A stretch of DNA of 64,000 nucleotides from positions 41,848-105,847 of the forward strand of contig JACZRS010000006.1 of NCBI GenBank assembly GCA_022574595.1, read 5' to 3'. This stretch comes from Planctomycetota bacterium (GTDB taxonomy: Bacteria > Planctomycetota > Phycisphaerae > Phycisphaerales > SM1A02). The translations under genes and the position numbers were made by a program. Below, one piece after another: positions 9,482-19,040 of this stretch. Each line of letters begins with the position of its first letter. Within the stretch, counting starts at the first letter, position 1. The notes below the pieces were generated by a model that had not been told where the DNA came from, ran no database searches, and was given only the letters and a program-made list of their open reading frames with translations.

Positions 9482-9922
9482 TTAGTCTTGAATCGGCTGT
9501 TGGTAATCTCCATGCGAATTTTGGCTGGGAGAATGTTTGGCAATTTCAAAGGCTTTATCAAAACCTGCTTCAGCATAAGGCATTAAACGCTCTATTTTTC
9601 GTTTGCCTATACCATATACTTGCTGAAGATCATCCAGTGTAAGAAATCTGCCATTACTCCTGCGATAATCAATAATTCGCTGAGCTAGATTCGGCCCAAT
9701 ACCCGGCAAAAGTTCAATCTTTGCTGCGCTTGCGGTATTGATATCGATTTTAAGATCTGGCCAAATCTTTGTAGTTGGCTTAATTACTCCAAACTCATCT
9801 CTCGGCAAAACAGAAGTGGGTACAAAGCGATTTAGTCGCAAAACCCCTGCCCAAATAATTGCTATACCAAGTATGCAGCTGACAAATACCGCCCCGGGCA
9901 TTTGCTGTGAGCGATCACGCAT
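9482..9922 (-). CDS. ComEA-like helix-hairpin-helix DNA-binding protein
   Basis: A membrane-anchored protein with a hydrophobic segment near the N terminus (VSCILGIAIIWAGVL) followed by a tandem helix-hairpin-helix domain: INTASAAKIELLPGIGPNLA and DLQQVYGIGKRKIERL. This is the ComEA DNA-receptor module used in DNA uptake; HhH proteins of this kind also occur outside competence systems. I chose the ATG at 9922 because AGAGG lies 7 bases before it and it overlaps the upstream stop by 8 bases; a longer frame exists to 9970. The resulting protein has 146 residues. No other competence gene is in the window. Confidence 0.85.
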   Translation of the reverse strand: MRDRSQQMPGAVFVSCILGIAIIWAGVLRLNRFVPTSVLPRDEFGVIKPTTKIWPDLKIDINTASAAKIELLPGIGPNLAQRIIDYRRSNGRFLTLDDLQQVYGIGKRKIERLMPYAEAGFDKAFEIAKHSPSQNSHGDYQQPIQD

Positions 9923-11429
9923 CCAAAGCCTCTGAAACAATGCTCTTGGTAGACTTCTTTCTCTTGCCAAGGGGCTTTTTAAGTTGCTTTCGCATATTCA
10001 CTAATCGAGAAAGTGCAGGCTTGGTTCGACCGGCTGCATCAATAAGCCCTCCAAAGGGCAAATACGATCCAGAGTGGTCGTATAGATCGCTCCAAATAAC
10101 CGAATCTATGTTTGGCTTTGACATTGCAATCACAAATGCGCGTGACACCCATCGTGACTGCATCTGAGGAGACCACGGTTTATGCCACCAGCCACCAATA
10201 TCTCCAACCGGTTCGCTCGGAACGCCCATTGCGGAAACCAGAATCGGCAGTTCCACAGCCATATAACGATCAAGCACACTGCTTAGGTGCATTAGATTTC
10301 TTGTAGTAAATCCTATGTTTGAATGGCCGAAAAGTAACTGCACACCCACACAATCAAGTTGAACGCCCTCTTGAATAATCTGGTCAAGATATGTTAGCGG
10401 TGATAATGAGTTTTTGTTGCGCGAAGTATATTCACCGAACGGCTGCACAAGATCGATCATTGTGCGCGCGCCTTTATGTGCTTGACGCACAATAAGGCTA
10501 GTCATATGCGTCAGATCAACCATTTGCTCGGGCGTGAACTGGAAATTGTCGTTTACATTAAGGCCGGCTGCGATATTCCACATTCCCACAATTGATCCAT
10601 ATCTATGAACAATTCGTTCTACATGTTCATACGCAAGATCGCGTAAAGTGCTGTAATCATGCTGCCAAACGTACATCCACTGGGGAATAGCATCTTTGGA
10701 AAAATCTAAAAGAGGCCCAAGTACAAAAGGTATTTCTTCTTGTTGAGCCCATTTAACCCATCGATCTATTGGATCCCAGTTGTATCGCCCCTCTTCAACT
10801 TCTATTTCATTCCAGCGCAATGGGAAAAATAAAATGTCAAAATTCTTCTTAACCATCTCGCGCAAGGATTCAGAATCACGTCCAGTATGAATACGAACTC
10901 CGAGTGTGGTTGAAGAAGCTGCACGACTGGCAAACTTCCAATGAAGCAATAACTCTGCATGAGCTAGAGCTAAGCTTTCATTAGCTTTGATGGCGTTCTT
11001 TAGAGCCTTTCTGGCAATTTTATCAAGCTCTGCCTGTTCATCGATAATTAGCGCTTCTGCGAAGAGATGCCTGGCTTTTTCCCACTGCTGGATAGCTGGA
11101 TGATCAGAATCTAGATCAAATAGCTGCCACTCTTCACTTTTTGCCAGGAAGGTTTTTATGCTGTGACGCACTAACTCAATTGACAGGTTGTAGGGCCTTT
11201 CTCTTTCTGGCAACAAACATGTCTGCAGCATAATGCGGCCCATTGAATCCGCATCAAAAGGAAGACACAAACCAATGGAGTGGCTGGCTTTTACTTTACA
11301 ATTGATTTGCCCGCCCTTGAAAGTCACCTTACCTGCTATGGCAATATCATCAGGCCCCAATAGATAAGCGCTATCTAAGGGCCAGTCAGGTGCCAGGACA
11401 CCTTTGTCATATACCGTGAAACGTAGCAT
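9915..11429 (-). CDS. GH10-fold (xylanase-like) protein lacking catalytic glutamates
   Basis: A 504-residue protein whose second half follows family 10 glycoside hydrolases: FPLRWNEIEVEEGRYNWDPI aligns with the strand that normally reads ENEMKW, then RYGSIVGMWNIAAGLN with the acid/base strand (normally WDVVNE), LPILVSAMGV with the nucleophile strand (normally ITELDV), and a final GGLIDAAGRTKPAL as in GH10 ends. Both catalytic Glu positions appear replaced, by Gly and Ala. The N-terminal 170 residues look like a beta-rich accessory domain plus helices. No signal peptide is evident. It is probably a non-hydrolytic relative; alignment by eye only. Confidence 0.7.
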   Translation of the reverse strand: MLRFTVYDKGVLAPDWPLDSAYLLGPDDIAIAGKVTFKGGQINCKVKASHSIGLCLPFDADSMGRIMLQTCLLPERERPYNLSIELVRHSIKTFLAKSEEWQLFDLDSDHPAIQQWEKARHLFAEALIIDEQAELDKIARKALKNAIKANESLALAHAELLLHWKFASRAASSTTLGVRIHTGRDSESLREMVKKNFDILFFPLRWNEIEVEEGRYNWDPIDRWVKWAQQEEIPFVLGPLLDFSKDAIPQWMYVWQHDYSTLRDLAYEHVERIVHRYGSIVGMWNIAAGLNVNDNFQFTPEQMVDLTHMTSLIVRQAHKGARTMIDLVQPFGEYTSRNKNSLSPLTYLDQIIQEGVQLDCVGVQLLFGHSNIGFTTRNLMHLSSVLDRYMAVELPILVSAMGVPSEPVGDIGGWWHKPWSPQMQSRWVSRAFVIAMSKPNIDSVIWSDLYDHSGSYLPFGGLIDAAGRTKPALSRLVNMRKQLKKPLGKRKKSTKSIVSEALDA

Positions 11430-11584
11430 TGTTAAAAACCGTTGGGCAAGACTAGTTGGAACTCTTTCGAATTGAGAATACCACTATAGTTTATGGTAGA
11501 AGCTTGCTTTACTTTCTCATGTTGGAAACCTGTTTTTTAGGCTGTGAAATCGCTGGATTGGGCCATATATGGTAAATTACGCAC

Positions 11585-12550
11585 ATGATAACTAAGCAAG
11601 AAGACCCACGCACCATGAATACACAAGCTCTATATCAAACAGATTTCCCTCTGCCTGGCCGACGCCAAGGCAAGGTACGAGATATTTACGCTATTGAGGC
11701 TACTGCTGATGCATCAGGCCAGGTATTGATCATCGCTACCGATCGTATTAGTGCGTTTGATGTGGTTTTGCCTACTCCTGTCGCAGGAAAAGGGAGGCTA
11801 CTTACCCAAATTAGCGCTTCCTGGTTCGATCTGGTTCGTTCATGGGGGATTATTGAGGATCATCTGATTTCCACTGATCCTGCTGATATTCCAGGCTTAT
11901 CTGATGAGCAGCGTCAGTTGCTTATTGAGCGTGTGATGGTTTGCAGGCCGGCCAAGGTTGTGCCTGTTGAGTGTGTGGTGCGTGGTTATATCGCAGGCTC
12001 AGGCTGGTCTCAGTACAGCCAGGATGGGACTATTTGTGGAATAAAACTACCCGATGGGCTAAAGCGTGCCGAACGCCTGCCTGAGCCGATCTTCACACCT
12101 ACAACCAAGGCTGATACTGGCCACGATGAACCAATGAGCTTTGATGAAGTTTGCTCAACTCTCAGCCATGCCTTAGCTGAGCGACTTAGAGACATATCTT
12201 TGCAAATATATAAACAAGCAGCCGAATATGCTTTAGAGCGTGGATTGATCCTGGCGGATACTAAACTCGAGTTCGGTTTCGCTCTTGATGATAAAGGCAA
12301 GCCAACCGACGAATTGATCCTCATTGATGAGATATTCACGCCTGACAGCTCACGATATTGGCCGGCGGATTCTTATGAACCGGGCGTTGAGCCGTTTAGC
12401 TTTGATAAGCAGTATGTACGCAACTATTTGCAAGAGCTTGTAGATGCAGGCAAATGGGATAAGACGCCGCCTGGGCCAGAGCTTACACCATTCGTAGTTG
12501 AGAATACTCTCAAGCGCTACGCACAAGTAAAGAGTAAATTATTTGGATGA
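11585..12550 (+). CDS. purC: Phosphoribosylaminoimidazole-succinocarboxamide synthase
   Basis: Joins aspartate to CAIR in purine synthesis, using ATP. The sequence shows GRRQGKVRDIY (SAICAR synthetase start region), RISAFDVVLP, ECVVRGYIAGSGW, and the IDEIFTPDSSRYWPADSY segment containing the second family signature. At 321 residues it matches the longer, yeast-like type of PurC. Two starts are possible: the ATG at 11585 or an in-frame ATG at 11615 (MNTQALYQ); the second is closer to the conserved region. It is a single gene transcribed toward folD. Confidence 0.97.
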   Translation: MITKQEDPRTMNTQALYQTDFPLPGRRQGKVRDIYAIEATADASGQVLIIATDRISAFDVVLPTPVAGKGRLLTQISASWFDLVRSWGIIEDHLISTDPADIPGLSDEQRQLLIERVMVCRPAKVVPVECVVRGYIAGSGWSQYSQDGTICGIKLPDGLKRAERLPEPIFTPTTKADTGHDEPMSFDEVCSTLSHALAERLRDISLQIYKQAAEYALERGLILADTKLEFGFALDDKGKPTDELILIDEIFTPDSSRYWPADSYEPGVEPFSFDKQYVRNYLQELVDAGKWDKTPPGPELTPFVVENTLKRYAQVKSKLFG

Positions 12551-12569
12551 GCTGCATTGCATACGCTGT

Positions 12570-13451
12570 TTATTGCTGAAAGTTAGCCCGCTCAGCTGCA
12601 TCAACTGTATTTCGAAGAAGCATGGCTATGGTCATTGGGCCAACACCACCCGGAACTGGAGATAGATATCCTGCGACTTCCTTTACCTCATCAAATGCAA
12701 CATCGCCTACTGTTCGTGATTGACCCTGGGGTGTTGTAATTCGACTGATCCCAACGTCAACAACAACTGCTCCGCTTTTAACCATGTCACCTCGAATTAG
12801 CTCAGGTACGCCTGTCGCAGAAATTAATATATCAGCAGAGCGCGTTAGATCCGCAAGTTCTGGGGTGTACTTGTTAGTTGAAATTACCGTTGCTTCATGG
12901 CGCATCAACAAAACCACAATGGGTTTACCAACTATATTGCTGGCACCAACACAAACGCATCGACTACCCTTTAGGCTTACACCCGTCGATTCGATCATCT
13001 CCATTACTGCAAGGGCAGTACAAGGCACGAGGCTTCTGCGGCCATACACTATATTGCCGATGTTTGCGGGATTAACGCCCTCCACATCTTTTGCCGGTGA
13101 AATAAGTGCTTGTATGCGTTCAGTATCAACGTGATCTGGCAGCGGCAAATGCACCATGATGGCGCTAACTTTTGAATCAGAATTTAGCCTTGTAATAAGT
13201 TCTGTTATTACCTGCTCACTAATTTGTTCATCAAGTTCATGCAGCACATATTCCACGCCTTCTTCCTTGCACATCTTTCCCTGATTTCGTGCGTATATGC
13301 TGGCTGCCCCCTCATTACCAACAATTATTGCGTCTAAGCGCACCCGACGACCTTGCTTACTCAACTGGTCAATGCGGCTGGCTGTTTGCTGCTTCACCTG
13401 CCTGGCCAAGGCTTTTCCATCAATGATCTTCGCCTGTTGCATAACTGTCAT
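12570..13451 (-). CDS. folD: Bifunctional methylenetetrahydrofolate dehydrogenase / cyclohydrolase
   Basis: Interconverts 5,10-methylene- and 10-formyl-tetrahydrofolate, supplying one-carbon units to purine synthesis, which fits its place next to purC. Seen in order: the substrate region YARNQGKMCKEEGVEY, VHLPLPDHVD, the signature DVEGVNPANIG, the dinucleotide-binding loop VGASNIVGKP, and the PGGVGPMTIAMLLRNT end. The frame is open to 13469 with a GTG start, but ATGs at 13451 (MTVMQQAK) and 13442 are closer to the conserved core, giving about 290 residues. The end faces purC, 19 bases away. Confidence 0.96.
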   Translation of the reverse strand: MTVMQQAKIIDGKALARQVKQQTASRIDQLSKQGRRVRLDAIIVGNEGAASIYARNQGKMCKEEGVEYVLHELDEQISEQVITELITRLNSDSKVSAIMVHLPLPDHVDTERIQALISPAKDVEGVNPANIGNIVYGRRSLVPCTALAVMEMIESTGVSLKGSRCVCVGASNIVGKPIVVLLMRHEATVISTNKYTPELADLTRSADILISATGVPELIRGDMVKSGAVVVDVGISRITTPQGQSRTVGDVAFDEVKEVAGYLSPVPGGVGPMTIAMLLRNTVDAAERANFQQ

Positions 13452-13675
13452 TGCCCTATAAGGATACACGATTTTTATGATTGGTTTTAAGATGCCCTTC
13501 GCAACTCGTTTGATCTGGTAAATCCTGCTTTTTTAGTACCAAACTCTTCTCGGACCCACCTAAAAGTATAATCATGGAATAATTATAACTGGCAAACGAT
13601 TCTACATAGAGCATCAAACTGCTAGCCGATACTGAATACTAAGCAAACAGATTGCGCAATCTCAGGACTGATCTT

Positions 13676-14137
13676 ATGCAAGCATCGCCTCCAATCGAGC
13701 CTTCTTCAGCCCAGGAAAATGAGCCAAGCCTATGGAAATGGGTGGCAAAGGTCGCCAGTTCAGTCGGCCTGGCGGGGATGCTCTGTTGTGTGGCTCCGGC
13801 TGTGCTATTTATGCTGGGAATAATGGGAGGCGCTTATGCGATCTCATTTGCAAATTTCTTCTACGAGGAAGATGGATCAGCTGGAATCGGCGCCTGGGTG
13901 CTGCGTGGAGTTGCAGTAATCATTGGAATCGGCGGATTCGTGCTATTTAAGCGCAAGCAGAATCAATGTTCGATCGATCCTAAGCGAAAACGAAAAAATC
14001 TCATTCTCATTTTCGTGATGATTGCAGTCTTCGGAGTCGGAATTTTCTTAACGCTGGAAAAACTTTCGGGCTGGTATTTCGACAAGGTCATCGTCCCAGC
14101 CAAGGAAGCAGAGCTAAACGCTCAAGCGCCCCAATAG
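13676..14137 (+). CDS. Small membrane protein with CC motif, MerT-like
   Basis: About 153 residues with three hydrophobic segments: VGLAGMLCCVAPAVLFMLGI, VLRGVAVIIGIGGFVLF and LILIFVMIAVFGVGIFL. The adjacent cysteines in the first membrane segment resemble MerT-type mercuric ion transporters, but the resemblance is short and there is no MerR or MerP gene nearby, so the function stays open. The ATG at 13676 was chosen over a TTG at 13652. It converges on the CRTAC1 gene with only 11 bases between stops. Confidence 0.6.
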   Translation: MQASPPIEPSSAQENEPSLWKWVAKVASSVGLAGMLCCVAPAVLFMLGIMGGAYAISFANFFYEEDGSAGIGAWVLRGVAVIIGIGGFVLFKRKQNQCSIDPKRKRKNLILIFVMIAVFGVGIFLTLEKLSGWYFDKVIVPAKEAELNAQAPQ

Positions 14138-14148
14138 TAATTGCTGTA

Positions 14149-15999
14149 TCACTCAATTAACTGCTTAACAGTAATAGTTGTGTCTAGTTCAACTATTTGA
14201 ACACTTTGCTCCGAACCATCAGGCCATAGCACTTTAAGTGATTCAACCGTCTCTGCATCACCTAAACCAAATGTGATTGGCAGCTCGACTTGAGACAAAT
14301 AACTACGCGTTGGCATTACCTGTTTTCGCTGCACAATACCGCCCGCAGATAGTTCAACCCAAGCCCCAATCGCATCTGCATTAACTTTAGTCCCGACCAG
14401 CTTTACGCGCAGCCAATGATGATTGGTTTGTTGATCGTTGCGAAGTAATAACGGGCCAGCACCGGTCTGTGTTATCAGTACATCAAGATCACCATCAGAA
14501 TCAATATCAGCATACGCAGCACTTCGACCCACAATCGGTGTAGCGAGATCCCCTAGCTGCGATTCAGGTACAGCTGCGAAACAAGCCTTCGCAGACGGTC
14601 CACAATTCCAAAATAGTTGAGGCGCCTGGCGATAACTCTGGCTTGACTGGATTTCATTGATCTCTTGCTCAAGATGCCCGTTTGCCTGTAATAAATCGAC
14701 CCAACCATCAAGATCATAATCAAAGAAAAATAATCCAAAGCTGAGCTTTAGCCGACTAGGTGAACCGATCCCCTCAACACTGGACATATCAGCAAACTGC
14801 CAGGGATTACCTGGTTGCTGTACGTATAAAGATGATTGTTCGTTGGCGAAATTGGCAATCCCTACCGCAAGTTGCCCATCGTTTCGCGCTATCGCAGCAT
14901 CGATCCCCATTGCTCCAGTTGCTGATCCCATAGTGTCAAAGGCAATGCCGGTTACTGCCCCCACTTCTGTAAATGTGCCATTGCCATTATTTTGAAGCAG
15001 GAAGTTCTGCACCGTGTCGTTAGCCACGACGATATCAATGTTGCCATCTTGATCTACATCAACAAACGTGGTTGCTAATGCCTTTCCCATAGGCTCAAAA
15101 GTAGCGGGGTTTTTTACATCAATACCCGCTGATGCGGTTACATCCGTAAACGTTCCATCACCGTTGTTGTGATATAGCGTGTTGTTTGTACCTGCATATA
15201 GCAGAGGTGGTCCGTAAGCGCGATCAGTACCATTAAGAGTGAAATTCAGCTTTATGTCAATATCACGCGACCATCTTACATAATTGCAAACAAATAAATC
15301 CAGCAGGCCGTCATTATCATAATCTAAAAACCCTGCGCTGGTGCTCCATGCAGATTCATCGCCGGCAACGCCCGCTTGAGTAGTTACATCAGTAAATACA
15401 CCGTCGTTATTAATAAACAAATGATTGCTACCCAGTGCTGCAATGAATAAATCAATATCGCCATCGTTATCTATGTCACCACACGCTATGCCTGTTCCAT
15501 AGAGGCTGATATTAAGCCCTGCTTGTGCCGTTACATTTTCAAACTTACCGCTGCCATCATTTCTGTAAAGAGCAATTGGTGATGGCGAATCATAAATAAG
15601 ATTATGAGGCCAGGGTGCTGCGTTAATGAATATTATGTCTTGATCTGAATCGTTATCGTAATCTAGAAATGCGCATCCGCTACCCATTGTCTCAGGCAGA
15701 AGCTTTTCGCCCGTGGCTCCATTGTTATGAACGAAACCAATACCAGCTTCAATTGTGATATCAGTGAATCTAACTTCAGGTCGATTGGCGCTGCTTTGTA
15801 CAAGTGGCTTGGGTGGCTCAACCGGGCTGTTATTTTCAACGACTACTTCGGGCGCTTTAGTCTTAAGTACTAGCACAATTATTACCGCTATCGCAGCAAG
15901 AATTACAATGACCAGCATCGACCACTTGAAGGCAACGCCGATGATTCGATCATCAACTGCAACGTATTCAACTTTCTCATCTGGTTGTCTATCATTCAT
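14149..15999 (-). CDS. CRTAC1-family FG-GAP/VCBS repeat protein with ASPIC/UnbV domain
   Basis: A membrane-anchored extracytoplasmic beta-propeller protein. One N-terminal membrane segment (about residues 27-46) is followed by many FG-GAP/VCBS blade motifs with calcium-binding patterns such as DYDNDSDQDI, DIDNDGDIDLF, DYDNDGLLDLF and DVDQDGNIDIV. The C-terminal 100 residues form an ASPIC/UnbV domain (NHHWLRVKLVGTKVNADAIG through VLWPDGSEQ). About 616 residues. The ATG at 15999 overlaps the end of the multiheme cytochrome gene by 8 bases (ATGAATGA), so the two proteins are likely made together and may act together at the membrane. Confidence 0.88.
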   Translation of the reverse strand: MNDRQPDEKVEYVAVDDRIIGVAFKWSMLVIVILAAIAVIIVLVLKTKAPEVVVENNSPVEPPKPLVQSSANRPEVRFTDITIEAGIGFVHNNGATGEKLLPETMGSGCAFLDYDNDSDQDIIFINAAPWPHNLIYDSPSPIALYRNDGSGKFENVTAQAGLNISLYGTGIACGDIDNDGDIDLFIAALGSNHLFINNDGVFTDVTTQAGVAGDESAWSTSAGFLDYDNDGLLDLFVCNYVRWSRDIDIKLNFTLNGTDRAYGPPLLYAGTNNTLYHNNGDGTFTDVTASAGIDVKNPATFEPMGKALATTFVDVDQDGNIDIVVANDTVQNFLLQNNGNGTFTEVGAVTGIAFDTMGSATGAMGIDAAIARNDGQLAVGIANFANEQSSLYVQQPGNPWQFADMSSVEGIGSPSRLKLSFGLFFFDYDLDGWVDLLQANGHLEQEINEIQSSQSYRQAPQLFWNCGPSAKACFAAVPESQLGDLATPIVGRSAAYADIDSDGDLDVLITQTGAGPLLLRNDQQTNHHWLRVKLVGTKVNADAIGAWVELSAGGIVQRKQVMPTRSYLSQVELPITFGLGDAETVESLKVLWPDGSEQSVQIVELDTTITVKQLIE

Positions 16000-18832
16000 C
16001 AATTGATTCCCCGGATGCTTCGCGCGTTACATTGGGCCCATCATAAGCATCTGCTCGATTCAGATCGTATATCACCACAGCTTCGCTTGCATGGTTGGCA
16101 GCTGGATATTTGATCCTGGCAGCAGCAACTGCACTATCGCGTGCGTTATCATCAGGTTTGTATTTTTCATGTAGTGAGCTATGTATTTTTTCGTTGGCAT
16201 TATCACCAAGATCCCGATACACCTGCTTTAACCCCCAATGGGCCGCGAGGTTCTCCGGATCATATACCAATGTTTGTTTATACCAATTTTCCGCCTGGGC
16301 CATTACTTGCTTGCGCTCAGTTTCGCGTGCTTGTAATCCTCTTTGATAAAACGCAGCTCCCAGCTCATTGGAAACACGGTAATCCTTGGAAAAATCAAAT
16401 CCTCTTCCGCTTGCCTGAGAAAAGCCACCTTTCTCAAGTGCTAACAGATTCTCGATTACTTGATCATAATCACCATTACGGCTTGCGACCTGTGCGCCAA
16501 ACCAAAGTAGCGACCATGCATAGGCTGGTGGATCAAACTCCGAAGCGCGTTTTAATGCAGCTGGAGCGTGCGTTTGCACAAGTCCTTCATTGATAAACAC
16601 ACGCGCTAGATTCAGTGGGCCATCGGGTCGATCGAGCAGTTCCACCTGCTCGAATGCGTGCCTGGCCTGCCTAAGTTCGCCTTTGCCCTTGCCTTTTCGA
16701 AGTAATCCAATTCCGTAATCGTTCCAACGCATCCACGGTTCGATCTTTGTATCTTCATTCAACACCGGTTGATCTGCGCCCTTGATCGGGAACGTCACCG
16801 TATCCTGGGCCAGGGTCACCACCGGCAGGTCGTTGACATAGTTATCATCTGCTGTGACCAGACGCATATACTCCGTGTCGAACTTTCGGTACTGAAGCTT
16901 CACATCAACCGTGATTGGTTCGTCGGCATCATCCGGCACGCGCAGCAAATAATGAACTACATCGGCTGCGCCGGGGGGGATCTGATTGTTGTACAGCGCG
17001 ATGAAGATGTCCTGTGCATTGCGCCGGTTGATGCGGTCACCATAACGATCGAGGATGAACGCGTTGACAAAGTGTGACCAAGGATCGACTTCGCGGCTGT
17101 CCGGCTTGCGCCCTCCACTGCGCCCGATCACCCGATCACCACTTGTGACCGTCACATCCATCCACACCTGGTTGGAGTCTGCGGTACCCTGCGTAAACAC
17201 GTGACCCATCTTGACCGTGCGAATAACCGTCTCGAGCAGGTAGATGCCGCCGGGTCTTAGCACGGGCATCTTCGGCCGTAGCGGCGCTATCAATTCGCCG
17301 TCGATGGTGCCGCCCTGCTTGAGGCCGAATATATCCACCCGCATCACACCCTCGAGGAACGCTCGATGGGCTTCGATCGCTCCATCCGCATCGGCGAGCG
17401 AGTCACGCAGAAGGTAAGGGATGGCGGTATTGGCGGACGGGAACTGGTGATCCGTTGTCTTGAGCAGGCCAGAATCATCGCGAACTCTGGCGCTGAAGTT
17501 GGGCCGATCCGAAACCTCCACCATCGGCATGTGGCAGTTGTTGCAGTTGGTCTCAGCCTTGGGCGGATAGTAAAAACTCGTGACGCCATGGCCGGAAACG
17601 CCGCTGAGCCAAAACGCATCGTAATGGTTTTGTCCACGGAGGAATCTGTAATTGTTCAGTTCCTCGGGCAGGTGGACTTTGTGGCAAGTGCCACAGAACT
17701 CGGGAGAGCGGTGCAGAGGCTTGAGGAACGTGGCTTTGTGAAACTCCGGCTTGGCCTTAACCAGCTGACGATTGACCCACTTCAAAATCCCATTGTCGCT
17801 GAAGGTAAAGGGATAATGGATCGGTTCATCAATGGTATAATCCGCGTTGCCGCGCACACTGTTAATGTGCGATATGCTGTGACAGACCGTACAGGTAATC
17901 CCAGCCTGGGCGGTTGAGTCGCTCGCGAGGTCGTAGTTCGGATCATCGAACTTGGGATCGTCAAAGGCGCCGCTGAAAAACGGAACCGGATCGTGACAAC
18001 CAGCACAGAACCGGGAGGCCTGGACGCTGCCATCGCGAGCCATCAGCACCCGCCGCGTCTCCAGGACGCTGAACAGGTAAGGCGGGTTGTTGAATGAGCT
18101 GAAGCGGTGGACACTATGCGACCAGCTTTCGTGGATGTCGGTGTGACATTCCAGACAATACTGATCGTTCTGGAGTACGTAAGCGGGAATAAAGTTGCCA
18201 GTCGAGGTGCGGGCTAATGATGGGAAAAAGTATTGCTCGCCGGACTTGGGCCCGGCAACGTTCCAAGCTCTGGGATCTTGCGTCTGCAGGATCAGCATCA
18301 CCAGTGCGAAGACCCCGGCCAGCGCGGCCCACGTCAGGCCGATCCGCCATTTGATCCGTCGTCCCGCAAGTCGATGTAGTACAAACAGCCAAATTGCCAC
18401 TACCGGGCAGATCACGTGGGACCAATAGGCGACCGAGCGCCCCACTTGATTGTTCAGCTCAAAGCGCAGCCCCAACACATCTACGCGCATCAGCACGATC
18501 CCGGTGATGAGCACTATATTTGCTGTGATAAAGAGCGCCATCCCGGCGCGAATTGCCCGCTTGTTCGGCCGATTCCACGCATTTCGAATATGTATAAAAC
18601 CGAACACAATCACAGGTCCAACTAACAAAATCCCCAGTACTAAATGAACCAGGAACATGATCAGGTAAGTCCAATTCTGATACTGCACCCCCGCAATTGT
18701 CACGCTTACCAGATAAACTGAGTTCACCACCAGAATCGCAAATAACGCAAAGACCACGCTTAATAGAACCTTTAGCCTTGGCCCAACTACCGGCACATAT
18801 CTCTTTCGTTTTGGTTGTGAGGACTCGGGCAC
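15992..18832 (-). CDS. Membrane-bound multiheme cytochrome c with TPR-like C terminus
   Basis: A 946-residue protein with about five membrane segments in the first 190 residues, then an extracytoplasmic haem region with five CXXCH sites: CLECH near residue 227, CAGCH near 277, CTVCH near 315, CGTCH near 382 and CNNCH near 432. The spacing resembles cytochrome c554-type domains. The last third is helical with TPR-like repeats. It probably moves electrons across the periplasmic face of the membrane. The start is GTG at 18832. The middle of the gene (about 16.7-18.5 kb) is visibly richer in GC than both ends. Co-translated with the CRTAC1 gene downstream. Confidence 0.85.
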   Translation of the reverse strand: MPESSQPKRKRYVPVVGPRLKVLLSVVFALFAILVVNSVYLVSVTIAGVQYQNWTYLIMFLVHLVLGILLVGPVIVFGFIHIRNAWNRPNKRAIRAGMALFITANIVLITGIVLMRVDVLGLRFELNNQVGRSVAYWSHVICPVVAIWLFVLHRLAGRRIKWRIGLTWAALAGVFALVMLILQTQDPRAWNVAGPKSGEQYFFPSLARTSTGNFIPAYVLQNDQYCLECHTDIHESWSHSVHRFSSFNNPPYLFSVLETRRVLMARDGSVQASRFCAGCHDPVPFFSGAFDDPKFDDPNYDLASDSTAQAGITCTVCHSISHINSVRGNADYTIDEPIHYPFTFSDNGILKWVNRQLVKAKPEFHKATFLKPLHRSPEFCGTCHKVHLPEELNNYRFLRGQNHYDAFWLSGVSGHGVTSFYYPPKAETNCNNCHMPMVEVSDRPNFSARVRDDSGLLKTTDHQFPSANTAIPYLLRDSLADADGAIEAHRAFLEGVMRVDIFGLKQGGTIDGELIAPLRPKMPVLRPGGIYLLETVIRTVKMGHVFTQGTADSNQVWMDVTVTSGDRVIGRSGGRKPDSREVDPWSHFVNAFILDRYGDRINRRNAQDIFIALYNNQIPPGAADVVHYLLRVPDDADEPITVDVKLQYRKFDTEYMRLVTADDNYVNDLPVVTLAQDTVTFPIKGADQPVLNEDTKIEPWMRWNDYGIGLLRKGKGKGELRQARHAFEQVELLDRPDGPLNLARVFINEGLVQTHAPAALKRASEFDPPAYAWSLLWFGAQVASRNGDYDQVIENLLALEKGGFSQASGRGFDFSKDYRVSNELGAAFYQRGLQARETERKQVMAQAENWYKQTLVYDPENLAAHWGLKQVYRDLGDNANEKIHSSLHEKYKPDDNARDSAVAAARIKYPAANHASEAVVIYDLNRADAYDGPNVTREASGESIDE

Positions 18833-19040
18833 CTTGTTACCTCTACCTGGGACACTTTAGTCTTAGCACAATATGCACATCGACTGTCAATTGCTCGGAC
18901 AAATCGTTGCTTGTCCAACAGTTGCAATCAAGGAAAATAACTGGATACCACCACAAATAAAGCAGTTTAGCCGTTTGATTAGCTTTACAGCAACGCCTAA
19001 GTAGCCCAGACGGCCGCAAGGGTCATACACTAACTCGATT

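Noticed and set aside
13676-14137. Mercury transporter merT
   Set aside because: Only a double cysteine in a membrane segment supports it; no mer genes are nearby, so kept as MerT-like at most.
16141-16593. 150-codon plus-strand frame as a gene
   Set aside because: Lies opposite the multiheme cytochrome gene, whose protein is clearly real over the same stretch.
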